Assembly (NCBI RefSeq): GCF_003703975.1
Contig: NZ_QTJY01000002.1
Coordinates: 496,001-560,000 of the forward strand
DNA: 64,000 bases
From: Larkinella soli
Lineage (GTDB): Bacteria > Bacteroidota > Bacteroidia > Cytophagales > Spirosomataceae
Reading direction: 5' to 3'
Part shown: one piece after another, positions 27,142 through 36,734 of the stretch
Layout of the letters: every line of letters starts with the position of its first letter
Numbering within the stretch: the stretch's first letter is position 1
Program-made: the position numbers and the translations under genes
The notes under the pieces: generated by a model
Seen by the model: the letters and a program-made list of their open reading frames with translations, nothing else
Told to the model about the DNA's origin: nothing
Database searches by the model: none

Positions 27142-28425
27142 TCAATTATTTATTTCTCCTTCCGGCCGGTACAGCTTCCAGCCATAAGCCGCCACCACCA
27201 GGAAGCACAGCAGCGGGACGATGTAGGCGATCTGGATGTCGCTCCGGTCGGAGATATAGCCCATCAGGAGCGGCCAGAGGGCTCCGCCGGCAATAGCCAT
27301 GACCAGCAGGGACGAGCCGATTTCGGTGTCCTCGCCGATGCGGGCGATGCCCAGCGAAAAGATGGTCGGGAACATGATGGATTCGAAGAAGGGAATGGCG
27401 AAAACCGCCCATACCGCCAACTCGGACTGGATGGTCATGGCCGCCACCAGCAGCAGCACGCTGATCAGGGAGTAGACCGTCAGCAGAACCTGAGGTTTTA
27501 TATACCGCATCAGCCACGTTCCCACGAACCGGCCGATCAGAAAGCCCAGCATTGCCCAGCCGAGCCATTCGGCGGCCTCCTTCTCGGGCACGTCGCTCGT
27601 AAATTTGGCAAACCGGATGAAAAAACTCGTCACACAGACCTGGGCGCCGACATAAAAAAACTGGGCGATCACGCCCCATTTCAGGTGCCGGTGCCGCAGC
27701 GCCGACCCGACCGTCGAAGGCGCTTTTTTCTCGCTGTCGCTGATGTCCGGCAGTTTGATGAACATGAACAGGGCCGCCACCGCCACCACCACGATGCCGA
27801 TAATTAGGTACGGGAGCTTCACCTGTCCGGCTTCGTATTGCAGATAGCTGTTCAGCTGTTCCGGCGACATGGCCGCCAGCTCGGCCTCGGAATGCTCGAT
27901 GCCGCTCAGGATGAACTTTCCGCCCAGCACCGGTGCCAGAAAAGCGCCCAGCCCGTTGAACGACTGGCTGAAATTCAGGCGGGTCGTGGCGGTTTCGGGT
28001 TTGCCGAGAATCGTAACGTACGGGTTGGCCGCCGTCTCCAGAAACGCGCAGCCCGACGCGATGATGAACAGCGCCCCCAGAAAGAAAATATACAGACGGG
28101 TGTCGGCCGCCGGCACGAACAGGAATGCCCCGACCGCATACATCAGCAGCCCGGCGATGATCCCGCGCTGGTACCCGTACCGCTTCATGATGAACCCGGC
28201 CGGCAGCGCCATGATGAAATAGCCCAGATACACTGCCGAGTCGATCAGGGCTGATTGCAGGTCCGTCAGGCGGCAGGCTTTTTTCAGGTGGGGAATCAGA
28301 ATCGGTTCGAGGTTGTGAACGAACGCCCACAGGAAGAACAGGCTGGTTACCAGGGCGAAAGCGAGCGTGTAGCTGCCGGTCGAACCGGTGGCGCGGGCGG
28401 TGGTGGAGGGAGAAACGGATGCCAT
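27142..28425 (-). CDS. fucP: L-fucose/H+ symporter, FucP-type MFS permease
   Basis: 427 residues with about 12 membrane helices. FucP-family patterns include NLEPILIPHLKKACRL in the first helix, GYFIMALPAGFIMKRYGYQR, and CAFLETAANPYVTILG, which carries the Glu that couples proton movement (E135 in E. coli FucP). The other key acidic residue of E. coli FucP (D46) is replaced: the motif reads L-E-P-I-L, with a Glu one residue earlier, a variant common in Bacteroidota sugar permeases. It brings L-fucose into the cytoplasm. It lies downstream of the fucose dehydrogenase-like SDR in what looks like one operon (30956 to 26727). Confidence 0.88.
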   Translation of the reverse strand: MASVSPSTTARATGSTGSYTLAFALVTSLFFLWAFVHNLEPILIPHLKKACRLTDLQSALIDSAVYLGYFIMALPAGFIMKRYGYQRGIIAGLLMYAVGAFLFVPAADTRLYIFFLGALFIIASGCAFLETAANPYVTILGKPETATTRLNFSQSFNGLGAFLAPVLGGKFILSGIEHSEAELAAMSPEQLNSYLQYEAGQVKLPYLIIGIVVVAVAALFMFIKLPDISDSEKKAPSTVGSALRHRHLKWGVIAQFFYVGAQVCVTSFFIRFAKFTSDVPEKEAAEWLGWAMLGFLIGRFVGTWLMRYIKPQVLLTVYSLISVLLLVAAMTIQSELAVWAVFAIPFFESIMFPTIFSLGIARIGEDTEIGSSLLVMAIAGGALWPLLMGYISDRSDIQIAYIVPLLCFLVVAAYGWKLYRPEGEINN

Positions 28426-28469
28426 GGAAATACGGGTTTAGGAATAGCGACGATTTTCGGGTCCCGGAC

Positions 28470-29252
28470 TCAGGTCAGCGCCCGGTCGAGGTGAACGTAG
28501 CCGCCGTCGACATAAATCAGCTGGCCGGTCGTGTGGCTCGACTTGTCCGACAGGAGAAAAACCACCATGTTGGCGATTTCCCCGGGCGTCGTCATTCGTT
28601 TTTCCAGCGGAATCTTCGACACGATGCTGTCCAGTTTCTCCTGCGGATTTGGGAAAGTTTTGATCCAGTTTTCGTACAGGGGCGTCCAGGATTCGGACAC
28701 GATGACGGCATTCACCCGGATGCTGTAGGGCAGCAGTTCGACGGCCCACTCCCGGGTCAGGGCGTTCCGGCCCCCGTTGGACGCGGCATAGGCCGAGGTG
28801 TTTCCCTGTCCGGTTTCGGCGGTTTTCGAACTGATGTTGACGATGGCTCCCTTCGATTCCTTCAGGGCCGGCAGGGCATAATGCGCCATGAGGTAGTAAT
28901 GCACGACATTTTTATGCAGCGACTGCATAAACCGCTCATAGTCCCCTTTCTCCAGCCCTACCCCGTCGTTCACGCCCGCATTGTTGACCAGCCCGTCGAT
29001 CCGCCCGAACTGCGCCAGCGTCTGCTCGACGGCTTTTCGGCACTCTTCCGGCCGGGTCAGTTCCGCTACGACCGAAACCGCTTTTCCGCCGGCTGCGGTA
29101 ATCTGCTCGACGGTTTTCCGGTTGTCGGCTTCGCTGCGGCCGACGATGACGGGAATGGCCCCTTCGGCGGCCAGCACGGTCGAGATGCCCTCGCCGATGC
29201 CCTTGGCCCCGCCGGTGACGATGATGATCTTGTCTTGTAGGTTCAGGTTCAT
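28470..29252 (-). CDS. SDR dehydrogenase, probable L-fucose dehydrogenase, with altered catalytic site
   Basis: 260 residues starting MNLNLQDKIIIVTGGAKGIG. The NAD(P) motif TGGAKGIG and the structural NNAG motif are present, as is an active-site Ser region (VNISSKTAETGQGNTSA). The usual Y-x-x-x-K is YAASN here (S-A-Y-A-A-S-N-G-G): the catalytic Lys is Asn. The end matches family spacing (ANMVVFLLSDKSSHTTGQL, DGGYVHLDRAL). By position it should oxidise L-fucose to L-fuconolactone: it lies between the fuconolactonase and the FucP permease. Whether it works without the Lys is open, but close homologues may share the change. Confidence 0.82.
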   Translation of the reverse strand: MNLNLQDKIIIVTGGAKGIGEGISTVLAAEGAIPVIVGRSEADNRKTVEQITAAGGKAVSVVAELTRPEECRKAVEQTLAQFGRIDGLVNNAGVNDGVGLEKGDYERFMQSLHKNVVHYYLMAHYALPALKESKGAIVNISSKTAETGQGNTSAYAASNGGRNALTREWAVELLPYSIRVNAVIVSESWTPLYENWIKTFPNPQEKLDSIVSKIPLEKRMTTPGEIANMVVFLLSDKSSHTTGQLIYVDGGYVHLDRALT

Positions 29253-29266
29253 GGTTCCGTCTGGAA

Positions 29267-30091
29267 CTACAGGTTATAAAATTTCACGGCATTGGCCCCG
29301 TAGACTTTCCGGCGCGTCTCCTCGTCGAAGCGGGCCGTGTATTCGTCCAGGATGCCTTTCATCTGTTCGTATTCGGCCGCCACCAGACAAACCGGCCAGT
29401 CGGAGCCGAAGACGACCCGGTCGGGACCGAAGTTTTCGAAAACCACGTCCAGATACGGATAAAAATCTTCCTTTTTCCAGCCTTTCCAGTCGGCTTCCGT
29501 CACCATGCCCGACACTTTGCAGAGCACGTTCGGCTGTTTGGCGATGGCCGCCATAAAGTTGGCCCAGGTGGTGATCCGGCCGTCTTTGATGTACGGTTTG
29601 GCGAGGTGGTCGATGATGAAAGGCACTTCCGGGACGGCCCGGACGAGGTGGAGCGCGGCTTTGAGCTGGTTCGGATAGATCAGGATGTCGTACGTAAAAT
29701 CGAAGGCCGTCAGCTGCCGGACGCCCCGGATAAACTCGGGCCGGGTCATGAAATCTTCCGGTTCGGCCTGCACCACATGGCGGAATCCCTTCAGTTCCTC
29801 AAACTGGGAGAAGTATTCCAGCCGGTCGTAGAGGTTTCCGGCCCGGAGATCGACCCAGCCCACGACGCCCCGGATGAAGCTGTAGGCCTGCGCCAGCTGG
29901 ACCAGAAACAGCGTCTCGTCCTCCGACTGGGCGGCCTGCACCGCCACGCAGCCATCGATGCCGTTCTGTTTCAGCACCGGCTCCAGGTCGGAGGGCAGAA
30001 AATCGCGCCGGATTCGCTGCATCTCCTCCGTAATCCAGGTATCGCGCTCAGGGTCGTAGAACCAGAAGTGCTGATGTGCGTCGATCGTCAT
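29267..30091 (-). CDS. L-fuconolactonase, amidohydrolase family (COG3618)
   Basis: 274 residues starting MTIDAHQHFWFYDPERDTW. The metal-binding HQH is at residues 6-8, LPSDLEPVLKQNGIDGCV near residue 35, and the C-terminal VVFGSDWPVCL holds the catalytic Asp. The family opens sugar lactones, and in fucose clusters it converts L-fuconolactone to L-fuconate. The start follows the FAH-family gene after 10 bases and the stop is 14 bases before the SDR, so the three are in one operon. Confidence 0.9.
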   Translation of the reverse strand: MTIDAHQHFWFYDPERDTWITEEMQRIRRDFLPSDLEPVLKQNGIDGCVAVQAAQSEDETLFLVQLAQAYSFIRGVVGWVDLRAGNLYDRLEYFSQFEELKGFRHVVQAEPEDFMTRPEFIRGVRQLTAFDFTYDILIYPNQLKAALHLVRAVPEVPFIIDHLAKPYIKDGRITTWANFMAAIAKQPNVLCKVSGMVTEADWKGWKKEDFYPYLDVVFENFGPDRVVFGSDWPVCLVAAEYEQMKGILDEYTARFDEETRRKVYGANAVKFYNL

Positions 30092-30101
30092 GAGGTTCCG
30101 A

Positions 30102-30956
30102 TCAGGTGAACGCTACGGCGGTTTGTTTCTGGGTGCCCAGGCCTTCGATGCCCAGTTCCACCACGTCGCCCGGCTTCAGGAACCGCTGCGGTTTGAGGCC
30201 CATGCCGACGCCGGAGGGCGTTCCGGTGGAGATCACGTCGCCCGGCAGCAGCGTCATGAACTGGCTGATGTAGCTGACCAGCGTCGGAACGTCGAAAATC
30301 ATGTCGTCGGTATTCGAATCCTGCAGCAGTTCGCCGTTGACGCGCAGCCAGAGGCCGAGTTTGTTCGGGTTCGGCACCTCCTCTTTAGTGACCAGAAACG
30401 GCCCCAGCGGAGCGAAGGTGTCGGCGCTTTTTCCCTTGACCCACTGGCCCCCGCGTTCCAGCTGGAAGGCCCGCTCGCTGTAGTCGTTGTGGACGGCGTA
30501 CCCGGCGATGTAATCGAAGGCCTCTTCTTTGGAAACATAGGTCGCTTTCTTCCCGATGACGATGGCCAGTTCGACTTCCCAGTCGGTTTTTTCGGAACGT
30601 TTCGGAATGACGACGTGATCGTCCGGCCCGACCAGCGCCGTAGTCGATTTGAAGAACAGGATTGGTTCGGCCGGCACGGGGGCGTTGGTTTCGGCTGCGT
30701 GCTTGGCGTAGTTCAGCCCCACGCAGACGATCTTGGACGGCCGTTTGACGCAGGAGGCCCGGCGGGCGTTTCCGGGGACATCCGGGCAGGCATTTTCGTT
30801 GGTTTTGAGCCACTCGGCCAGTTTTTCCGGTCCATTGGAGGAAAAGAAGGTTTCGTCGTAATCCTGGCCGAAGGCGGAAACATCGAGACTGCGGCCGGAC
30901 AGCAGCATGACACCGGGGCGCTCATTGTCGGGCGAGCCGAAGCGGAATAGTTTCAT
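30102..30956 (-). CDS. Fumarylacetoacetate hydrolase-family protein, probable 2,4-diketo-3-deoxy-L-fuconate hydrolase
   Basis: 284 residues. The N-terminal cap (MKLFRFGSPDNERPGVML) is followed by the FAH core from residue 75 (KIVCVGLNYAKHAAETNAPV). Metal ligands are visible in DWEVELAIVIG and in NDYSERAFQLERGG, and GDVISTGTPSGVGMGL is the usual late motif. In the Xanthomonas fucose pathway this family splits 2,4-diketo-3-deoxy-L-fuconate into pyruvate and L-lactate. That role is inferred from its place as first gene of the fucose operon. A promoter (TTG-N19-TATTTTTG) lies upstream at 31014-31043. Confidence 0.85.
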   Translation of the reverse strand: MKLFRFGSPDNERPGVMLLSGRSLDVSAFGQDYDETFFSSNGPEKLAEWLKTNENACPDVPGNARRASCVKRPSKIVCVGLNYAKHAAETNAPVPAEPILFFKSTTALVGPDDHVVIPKRSEKTDWEVELAIVIGKKATYVSKEEAFDYIAGYAVHNDYSERAFQLERGGQWVKGKSADTFAPLGPFLVTKEEVPNPNKLGLWLRVNGELLQDSNTDDMIFDVPTLVSYISQFMTLLPGDVISTGTPSGVGMGLKPQRFLKPGDVVELGIEGLGTQKQTAVAFT

Positions 30957-31013
30957 TGCGGAGGGTTGCTTTTTATAGTAAAGAGAAAAAAAAGCGGCTT
31001 ATAACCTTGCCCG

Positions 31014-31043
31014 CAAAAATAAACCACCGCCCATCGTTCGCAA
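31014..31043 (-). promoter_or_regulatory. Promoter of the L-fucose catabolic operon
   Basis: Minus strand: TTG (31043-31041), 19-base spacer, TATTTTTG (31021-31014). Both boxes and spacing match the Bacteroidota promoter. Transcription would begin near 31007, about 50 bases before the ATG of the FAH-family gene. Confidence 0.6.
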
Positions 31044-31186
31044 CCGTCCCGGACAAGTTTTACGAATCGGGAACGATGAAGGGCCCCGATCCTGACGATG
31101 GAAGTGAACGGTCTCGGGAAAAAACCATAACTTGACCGGAGCCGTCGGCCAGGACGGTATCGATTCAGTACTTAAACCCAACCTCA

Positions 31187-32803
31187 ATGCGTTCCGCTCT
31201 ACAACGTTTCCGGAGAAACTTCCGCCGGGGGGCAACCGGACTTTTTCTGATGGCCCTGCCTACCATTGGAGCAGTTGCCCAGCCTCCGGGTAAACCGGCT
31301 CCGCCCCGAATTGTGGTTACGGCCGATCCGGAACTGGATGACAACAACTCCCTGATCCGTTTTCTGCTTTACAGCAGCGACCTGAATATAGAAGGACTCA
31401 TCTACGCCAGCAGCCAATTTCACTGGAAAGGAGACGGAAAAGGCACAAAGTGGTTCGTCCCCAACCGGGAATATTCGCGGTTCGGCCTTAACCTGTGTCC
31501 CTGTGAGTCCTGGCGGTGGGCCAAAGACGAATGCTTTATTCATGATGCCGTCGAAGCTTACGCCAAAGTGTATCCGAACCTGAAAGTCCACCACCCCACT
31601 TATCCGGCTCCGGCTGACCTCCGGTCGAAAATCCGGTACGGCAACATTGAATTCGACGGGGATATTTCCAGAGATTCGCCCGGCTCCGACCTGATCAAAA
31701 CCCTGATCCTCGATAACAAGCCCGGCCCCCTCTTCCTTGCGGCCTGGGGAGGACATAGTACGATTGCCCGGGCGCTCAAATCCATTCAGGAGCAATATGA
31801 ATACACCACCGAATGGGAAGCCCTCAGGAAGAAAATAGCGCGCAAGGTGGTCCTGCTGCCTTCCGGTGATCAGGACGATATGTATACCCTCTATATTAAG
31901 CCGAACTGGCCGGATATCGAATACCGGCAATTTCGGAACGGCCCCAATTACGGGTATGGGGCGCAGCTGGGCGCCAGGCCGGAGAATGCCGCGTATCTGA
32001 CTGCAGCCTGGATGAAGGAAAACGTATCGGATCGTGGGCCGCTGGGCGCTTTATACCGGGTCTGGGGCGACGGAAAACAGATGGTTAAAGGGGATAAACT
32101 GGATTATTTCGGCCTGGCGGGCCACACCGGTGAGGAACTGAAGAAGATGGGATATGCCGTCTGGATGCCGGTCCAGCCGAAAGGTTCGTGGTTGGGAGAA
32201 GGTGACAACCATACTTTCATGAATATGCTGGGAAACGGTCTGCGGGCTTACGAAGCGGCTTCTTATGGGGGTTGGGGCGGCCGGGATGCGGGCCAGCGGG
32301 AAGGGGTGAGTTTTTCTTTTTCCTCCTCCCAGGATACCAGTGCCAGCGCTATGGCCACTTCCCTGAGCACGCAGAATAACCGGTCCGGTAAAAGTGCAGC
32401 GGAGCCGGAATACCCGAATTTCTTTCCGCAGGCGCAGCGGGATTTCGCGGCCCGTCTCCATTGGTCGGTTACTCCGGTTTATTCCGGTGCCAACCACGAA
32501 CCGGTGGTCAGGATCGAAGGGCCGTTAGCCGCCGCGGCCTCCCCCGGAGATAAAATCCGTCTGAACGGTTCCGTCTCCGATCCCGACGGGAATGCGGTTT
32601 CCGTCAAATGGTGGCAGTTTCAGACCGGCAGCTACCCGAACACCGTGGTGATTTCCAATCCCACATCGGCGCAGGCTGAAGTCCTTATTCCCAAAGAGGC
32701 AGCGGGTGGCCAGACCATTCATCTCATCCTTGAAGGCACGGACAACGGAACGCCCTCGCTCACCCGCTATCAGCGACTCATTATTACGGTACGAAACAAG
32801 TAA
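31187..32803 (+). CDS. DUF1593 / Sde182-type nucleoside hydrolase-like protein, secreted
   Basis: 538 residues with an Arg-rich N-terminus and a hydrophobic stretch ending near GAVAQ, a signal peptide. The first 320 residues match the DUF1593 (Sde182) nucleoside-hydrolase-like domain: VVTADPELDDNNSLIRFLLY holds the acidic cluster where nucleoside hydrolases bind calcium, followed by EGLIYASSQFHWKGDG. Residues about 440-538 form an Ig-like beta domain typical of Sde182 proteins. Relatives lie near carbohydrate genes in saprophytic bacteria and may act on polysaccharide; the substrate is unknown. It is on the opposite strand within the fucose region and is convergent with the esterase (7 bases between stops). 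Confidence 0.85.
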   Translation: MRSALQRFRRNFRRGATGLFLMALPTIGAVAQPPGKPAPPRIVVTADPELDDNNSLIRFLLYSSDLNIEGLIYASSQFHWKGDGKGTKWFVPNREYSRFGLNLCPCESWRWAKDECFIHDAVEAYAKVYPNLKVHHPTYPAPADLRSKIRYGNIEFDGDISRDSPGSDLIKTLILDNKPGPLFLAAWGGHSTIARALKSIQEQYEYTTEWEALRKKIARKVVLLPSGDQDDMYTLYIKPNWPDIEYRQFRNGPNYGYGAQLGARPENAAYLTAAWMKENVSDRGPLGALYRVWGDGKQMVKGDKLDYFGLAGHTGEELKKMGYAVWMPVQPKGSWLGEGDNHTFMNMLGNGLRAYEAASYGGWGGRDAGQREGVSFSFSSSQDTSASAMATSLSTQNNRSGKSAAEPEYPNFFPQAQRDFAARLHWSVTPVYSGANHEPVVRIEGPLAAAASPGDKIRLNGSVSDPDGNAVSVKWWQFQTGSYPNTVVISNPTSAQAEVLIPKEAAGGQTIHLILEGTDNGTPSLTRYQRLIITVRNK

Positions 32804-32810
32804 CTCCTTC

Positions 32811-35264
32811 TCACTTCCACCCGACCATTTCCCCGCCTTCCAGCCGCCACCGGTTGTCGAAAAAGCCGGTTTTGCGGACGCCCTTGATGCCGTCTTTCAC
32901 CATGTCGAGGCCGAAGATCATGTAATCCGGAAACCCGCTTCCGCCCGCAAAATACTGGTTGGCGTCGGCGGCTTTCATGCCCGGCAGGCCGCTTCCCGCA
33001 ATCACCGCCACCGAGGCCGTCGGGCTGTCCGGGCGGGGCCAGGTGAAGTAGGCACTCAGGTCGTCGCCGGTGAGCCTCTCCCCTCCAACCGTCACCTGCC
33101 CCCGGCTGACCTGAATCGGGCAGTCGGCCAGCAGGCGGTTCCAGGCGCGGTTCGTGGTCGCGTTGCCGATCAGGACGACGCCCCGGTCGGGATACTGACG
33201 CGGATCGAACTCCCGGTCGGAGACGATATCGACGGCGCCGTTGCCCCGGTAATACCAGGTTTCGGCGTCATACCGGGCCTTGTTGTAGGCCCACTCGTTC
33301 TCCTCCGGCTTTCCGGCCGTGCCGTAGACGAACACCATCCGGTGGTTGAACGGCTCCTTGAACGTTCCGTAGCGATGGGGCCCCTTCCGGGTCACGGCCG
33401 GCTTTTCACCCGGCTCCCATCCCGCTTTTTTTGCCAGATAAATGGTTTCCCCGGCTGTTTTAATCCCATACCGGACCGGATTCTGCCCGTCCAGCGCCAG
33501 TGAAACCGTATCTCCGGGGGCAAAATCGGCCAGGCTGACGGCCAGCAGGCTCACGTTCTCCGTGATGCCCGAAATCACCTTTTTCTTTTTATCTCTCCTG
33601 AGCTGCACCCGGCTGTATTTCAGCGGGCTGACCTGCTGCTCGATGGAAATCCAGCGCATTTTTGAGGAAATACCCGGATTCGCCGTCGTAAAGTCGATGA
33701 CGTTCACCGCGCTGTCGGCCGGGATACGGTGCCAGCGGAAATAATCAAACAACGGCTTCCAGTCGACGCTGTGGTTGCCGTACCAGTGCGAACCGCCGGG
33801 GTATTCGTAATGCGTAAAATCCGGGTGAAACGTGCCGAGCATCTTCCGCATCTGCCGGGCATATTCGACCGAAACCGTGCGGTCGCTGTCGCCGTGCAGG
33901 ATGTAGACCCCCAGCGGTTTATAGTTCGTCGCGAGGGAAATCACATTGCTGGGCGAGCTGGCCCTCAGCAGAAGCTTCTCGACCGCCGTGCCGCCCTCTT
34001 CCGGGATCTTGCCGTCGTGGGAGCCGTAGCCGGCCAGGGTCGGGTAACCGGCGCAGGGGGCAATGGCGGCCCAGTTGCCGGGAAAGGTCGCGCCCAGATA
34101 CCAGGTGCCGTGTCCGCCCATCGAGTGGCCGGTCAGGTAGATGCGCTCCGGGTCCGGCCTGAACTGTTTCTTCGCCAGTTCAAATACTTCCAGGGCGTCG
34201 AGCCGGCCCCAGTCCTCCCAGTTGAAGCCGCGCGGCCGCCGGTTGGTCGGCGCCACCAGAACGCCCCAGTCTTTGGATTCGTAGGCACGCGCCTGCCCGA
34301 TGGCCTCCACTCCGGCACCGTGTACCGACAGGAAAAAGGCGGGCGGGGTGCCGTCCGGTTTGCTCTGCGGAGCCACTCCGAAATACTGCACGCTGCCGTC
34401 GATGGCGCTGATGAATGTCTGGGCAAAATGCTGCTCCGGCCCGACCACCGACAGGGAAATTTCCTTCTCATCCGCCTGCTTTCCTCCGTGCAGCAACGCG
34501 AGGGCGGCTTTGGCCGTTCCCTTCTCCTGGACGCCCGACACATCCATCCGAAACCCGACTTTCCGGGTCGTCATGGGCGGCACGGCAGGCAGGTCGGTCA
34601 GAAGGTCTTTTCCGGCCAGACGGCTGCGCATTTTCAGACCGGTAAGCGGTTTGGCGGTGGTATTGACGACCACCACGGCCCCCCAAAGCGGTTCATTCTG
34701 CCGCCCGATCACCACGCTGGGCAGAGTCGGGTCGTCCACCGAAAGCAATACCGGCTTTTCGGGAAAAACCAGCTTCGCCGTCAGGCCCTGAAAGCGGGAG
34801 AACTGCGAAGTCCGGACGTAAATTTCGTTGAGCCCTTTCTTCAACCGAACCGGAACCACCATCCAGCCGCCGGCGTAGGGGTCCCCCGCATGGGGCGTCC
34901 CATTGAAATACAGCATGTTGTGACCGGTGGCGTGCAGCAGGGCCGTCTGCTCGCGATCCGAAGGATACGTCAGGTAGAGGTAGCCGTTATTGAAAGACCG
35001 GCCCCGGAACTTGTTCTCCTTATCGGCCGTGACGCCCTGCCATTGCAGTTCTTTGGGGGCCCCGGTTACCAGCGGTCGGTCCGCTTCCGGTTTGGGCAGG
35101 CTGCCCCGGTACAGGTGATACGCCAGCAGGTCGGTATACAGGGCCTCCCGGCCGTACTGGTGGCAGGGCCCCACCATCAGTCCGTAGGTGAACGGATGCT
35201 CGCGCTGGGCGCGGGCGGCAAAAGTCAGAAGGAAAAGGGTCAGGAACAGGATGTGGTTTTTCAT
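32811..35264 (-). CDS. Large secreted alpha/beta-hydrolase (esterase/S9-like)
   Basis: 817 residues with a signal peptide (ending near FAARAQ). The N-terminal 250 residues form beta-rich domains with a sugar-binding look (GGWMVVPVRLKKGLNEIYVR). The catalytic domain (about 300-560) has TGHSMGGHGTWYLGATF with the nucleophile Ser, HGDSDRTVSVEYARQM with the Asp and GGSHWYGNHSVDW with the His. A further domain of about 200 residues closes the protein. It probably cleaves ester groups, such as acetyl, from a fucose-containing glycan. It is 9 bases after the fucosidase gene, so the two are likely made together. Confidence 0.8.
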   Translation of the reverse strand: MKNHILFLTLFLLTFAARAQREHPFTYGLMVGPCHQYGREALYTDLLAYHLYRGSLPKPEADRPLVTGAPKELQWQGVTADKENKFRGRSFNNGYLYLTYPSDREQTALLHATGHNMLYFNGTPHAGDPYAGGWMVVPVRLKKGLNEIYVRTSQFSRFQGLTAKLVFPEKPVLLSVDDPTLPSVVIGRQNEPLWGAVVVVNTTAKPLTGLKMRSRLAGKDLLTDLPAVPPMTTRKVGFRMDVSGVQEKGTAKAALALLHGGKQADEKEISLSVVGPEQHFAQTFISAIDGSVQYFGVAPQSKPDGTPPAFFLSVHGAGVEAIGQARAYESKDWGVLVAPTNRRPRGFNWEDWGRLDALEVFELAKKQFRPDPERIYLTGHSMGGHGTWYLGATFPGNWAAIAPCAGYPTLAGYGSHDGKIPEEGGTAVEKLLLRASSPSNVISLATNYKPLGVYILHGDSDRTVSVEYARQMRKMLGTFHPDFTHYEYPGGSHWYGNHSVDWKPLFDYFRWHRIPADSAVNVIDFTTANPGISSKMRWISIEQQVSPLKYSRVQLRRDKKKKVISGITENVSLLAVSLADFAPGDTVSLALDGQNPVRYGIKTAGETIYLAKKAGWEPGEKPAVTRKGPHRYGTFKEPFNHRMVFVYGTAGKPEENEWAYNKARYDAETWYYRGNGAVDIVSDREFDPRQYPDRGVVLIGNATTNRAWNRLLADCPIQVSRGQVTVGGERLTGDDLSAYFTWPRPDSPTASVAVIAGSGLPGMKAADANQYFAGGSGFPDYMIFGLDMVKDGIKGVRKTGFFDNRWRLEGGEMVGWK

Positions 35265-35273
35265 AACGCTGCG

Positions 35274-36713
35274 TTACACGATTTTAAATACCCAGACCGG
35301 CTGCCCGGCCAGCTGCTGACGGACTTTCTCGGGAATGACGACCTCGACGGCGTCCCCGGTTTTTTTCCACTTCAACGCCTGTTTCGTACCCAGAAGCGTC
35401 AGGGCGGCTTTTGGCCCTTTCGGCACCACCGGCAGGGTCACCGTGGCCGGCAGGGTAGTTTCGTTCTCCGTCGGAAGGTAAGAGGCATAGGCGGCTTTGT
35501 CGTTCCGGGTAAACGCCCACTGGTCCCGGCGGTAGGGGGCCATCGGCTGCGTGCCGTACACCGACTCGCCGTTCGTCTGAATCCAGGCACCGATCTCCTT
35601 CAGGCGGCCGTATGCCTCCTCGTGCCATTCGCCGTCCGGACCGGGGGCGATGTTCAGCAGCAGGTTGCCGTTTTTCGATACCACATCCACGAGCGTCTGC
35701 ACCAGCCGGCGCGAAGATTTGAAGTTTTCTTTCGGAACATACGACCAGCTTTCGCCCATCGTCATGCAGGTTTCCCAGGGAATCGGCATATAGTGATCCG
35801 GGATCTGCTGCTCCGGCGTCGCATAGTTCTCGAACTCGCCCGAAACCGTCCGGTCCACGACCAGCAGACCGGGCTGGTGGCTGCGGGCCATGCCGGCGAT
35901 GCGGGCCATGTCGATATCCTGGCTGTAGGGAATGGTCCGCTGCCAGCTCACGGTGCTGTCGATGGTGCCGGCGGGCCGTACCCAGCCGCCGTCGAGCCAC
36001 AGAATATCCACGTTTCCATAGCCCGTCATCAGTTCCTGAATCTGGTTGTAAGTAAAGTCGGTATATTTTTTCCACATCTCCGGGTATTTCTTCGGATCGT
36101 AGCTGACGTTCCGGTCTTTCGGCGGGAAGTAGGGCCACCAGTACGAATCGACGTTCCAGTCGGGTTTGGAGAAATACGTGCCGACCAGGAAACCCTGGCT
36201 GCGGAAGGCGCCCAGAATCTCCTTTGTGACGTTGCTGCGGGGGTTGGACGAGAACGGCGTGCGGGAACTGGTGATCTTGTAGTCGGTCTGTTTCGAGTCG
36301 AACATGCAGAAGCCGTCGTGATGCTTGGTCGTGAAGATCATGTACTTCATGCCGGCGGCTTTGGCGGCTTCCGCCCAGCGTTCGGGGTTGAAGCGGGTCG
36401 GGTTGAACGTGGTCTGGAGGGCTTCGTACGCCTTCTTGTAGTCGTACCAGTTGCCGGAGGCCGGTCCGCGACGCACGCACCAGCCCTCATCTTCCGGGCA
36501 GAGCGACCAGCTTTCGACCACGCCCCACTGGCTGTAGGTGCCCCAGTGCATCAGCAGACCGAATTTGACGCCCTGCCACTGGGTCAGTTTCTTTTTGACC
36601 TCCGCATCGGAGGGCCAGACATACTTCGAATGGTTCTGCTCGGAATGCTGCTGGGCAAAAGCCTGAATAGCCAGGAAAACACTGACGGTGAGTGTAAGAA
36701 ATCTGTACTTCAT
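35274..36713 (-). CDS. Alpha-L-fucosidase, glycoside hydrolase family 29
   Basis: 479 residues with a signal peptide ending near IQAFAQQ. GH29 features are KFGLLMHWGTYSQWG (HWG at residues 56-58), TTKHHDGFCMFDSKQTDY near residue 128, and the nucleophile Asp241 in GNVDILWLDGGW. The acid/base residue of GH29 varies and was not assigned. It removes alpha-linked L-fucose from glycans outside the cytoplasm, in the periplasm or at the cell surface, feeding the FucP permease and catabolic operon. It is cotranscribed with the haloperoxidase-like gene upstream (21-base gap) and the esterase downstream. Length and spacing are normal for the family. Confidence 0.95.
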   Translation of the reverse strand: MKYRFLTLTVSVFLAIQAFAQQHSEQNHSKYVWPSDAEVKKKLTQWQGVKFGLLMHWGTYSQWGVVESWSLCPEDEGWCVRRGPASGNWYDYKKAYEALQTTFNPTRFNPERWAEAAKAAGMKYMIFTTKHHDGFCMFDSKQTDYKITSSRTPFSSNPRSNVTKEILGAFRSQGFLVGTYFSKPDWNVDSYWWPYFPPKDRNVSYDPKKYPEMWKKYTDFTYNQIQELMTGYGNVDILWLDGGWVRPAGTIDSTVSWQRTIPYSQDIDMARIAGMARSHQPGLLVVDRTVSGEFENYATPEQQIPDHYMPIPWETCMTMGESWSYVPKENFKSSRRLVQTLVDVVSKNGNLLLNIAPGPDGEWHEEAYGRLKEIGAWIQTNGESVYGTQPMAPYRRDQWAFTRNDKAAYASYLPTENETTLPATVTLPVVPKGPKAALTLLGTKQALKWKKTGDAVEVVIPEKVRQQLAGQPVWVFKIV

Positions 36714-36734
36714 AACGGGTTAGTTAATGACCTG

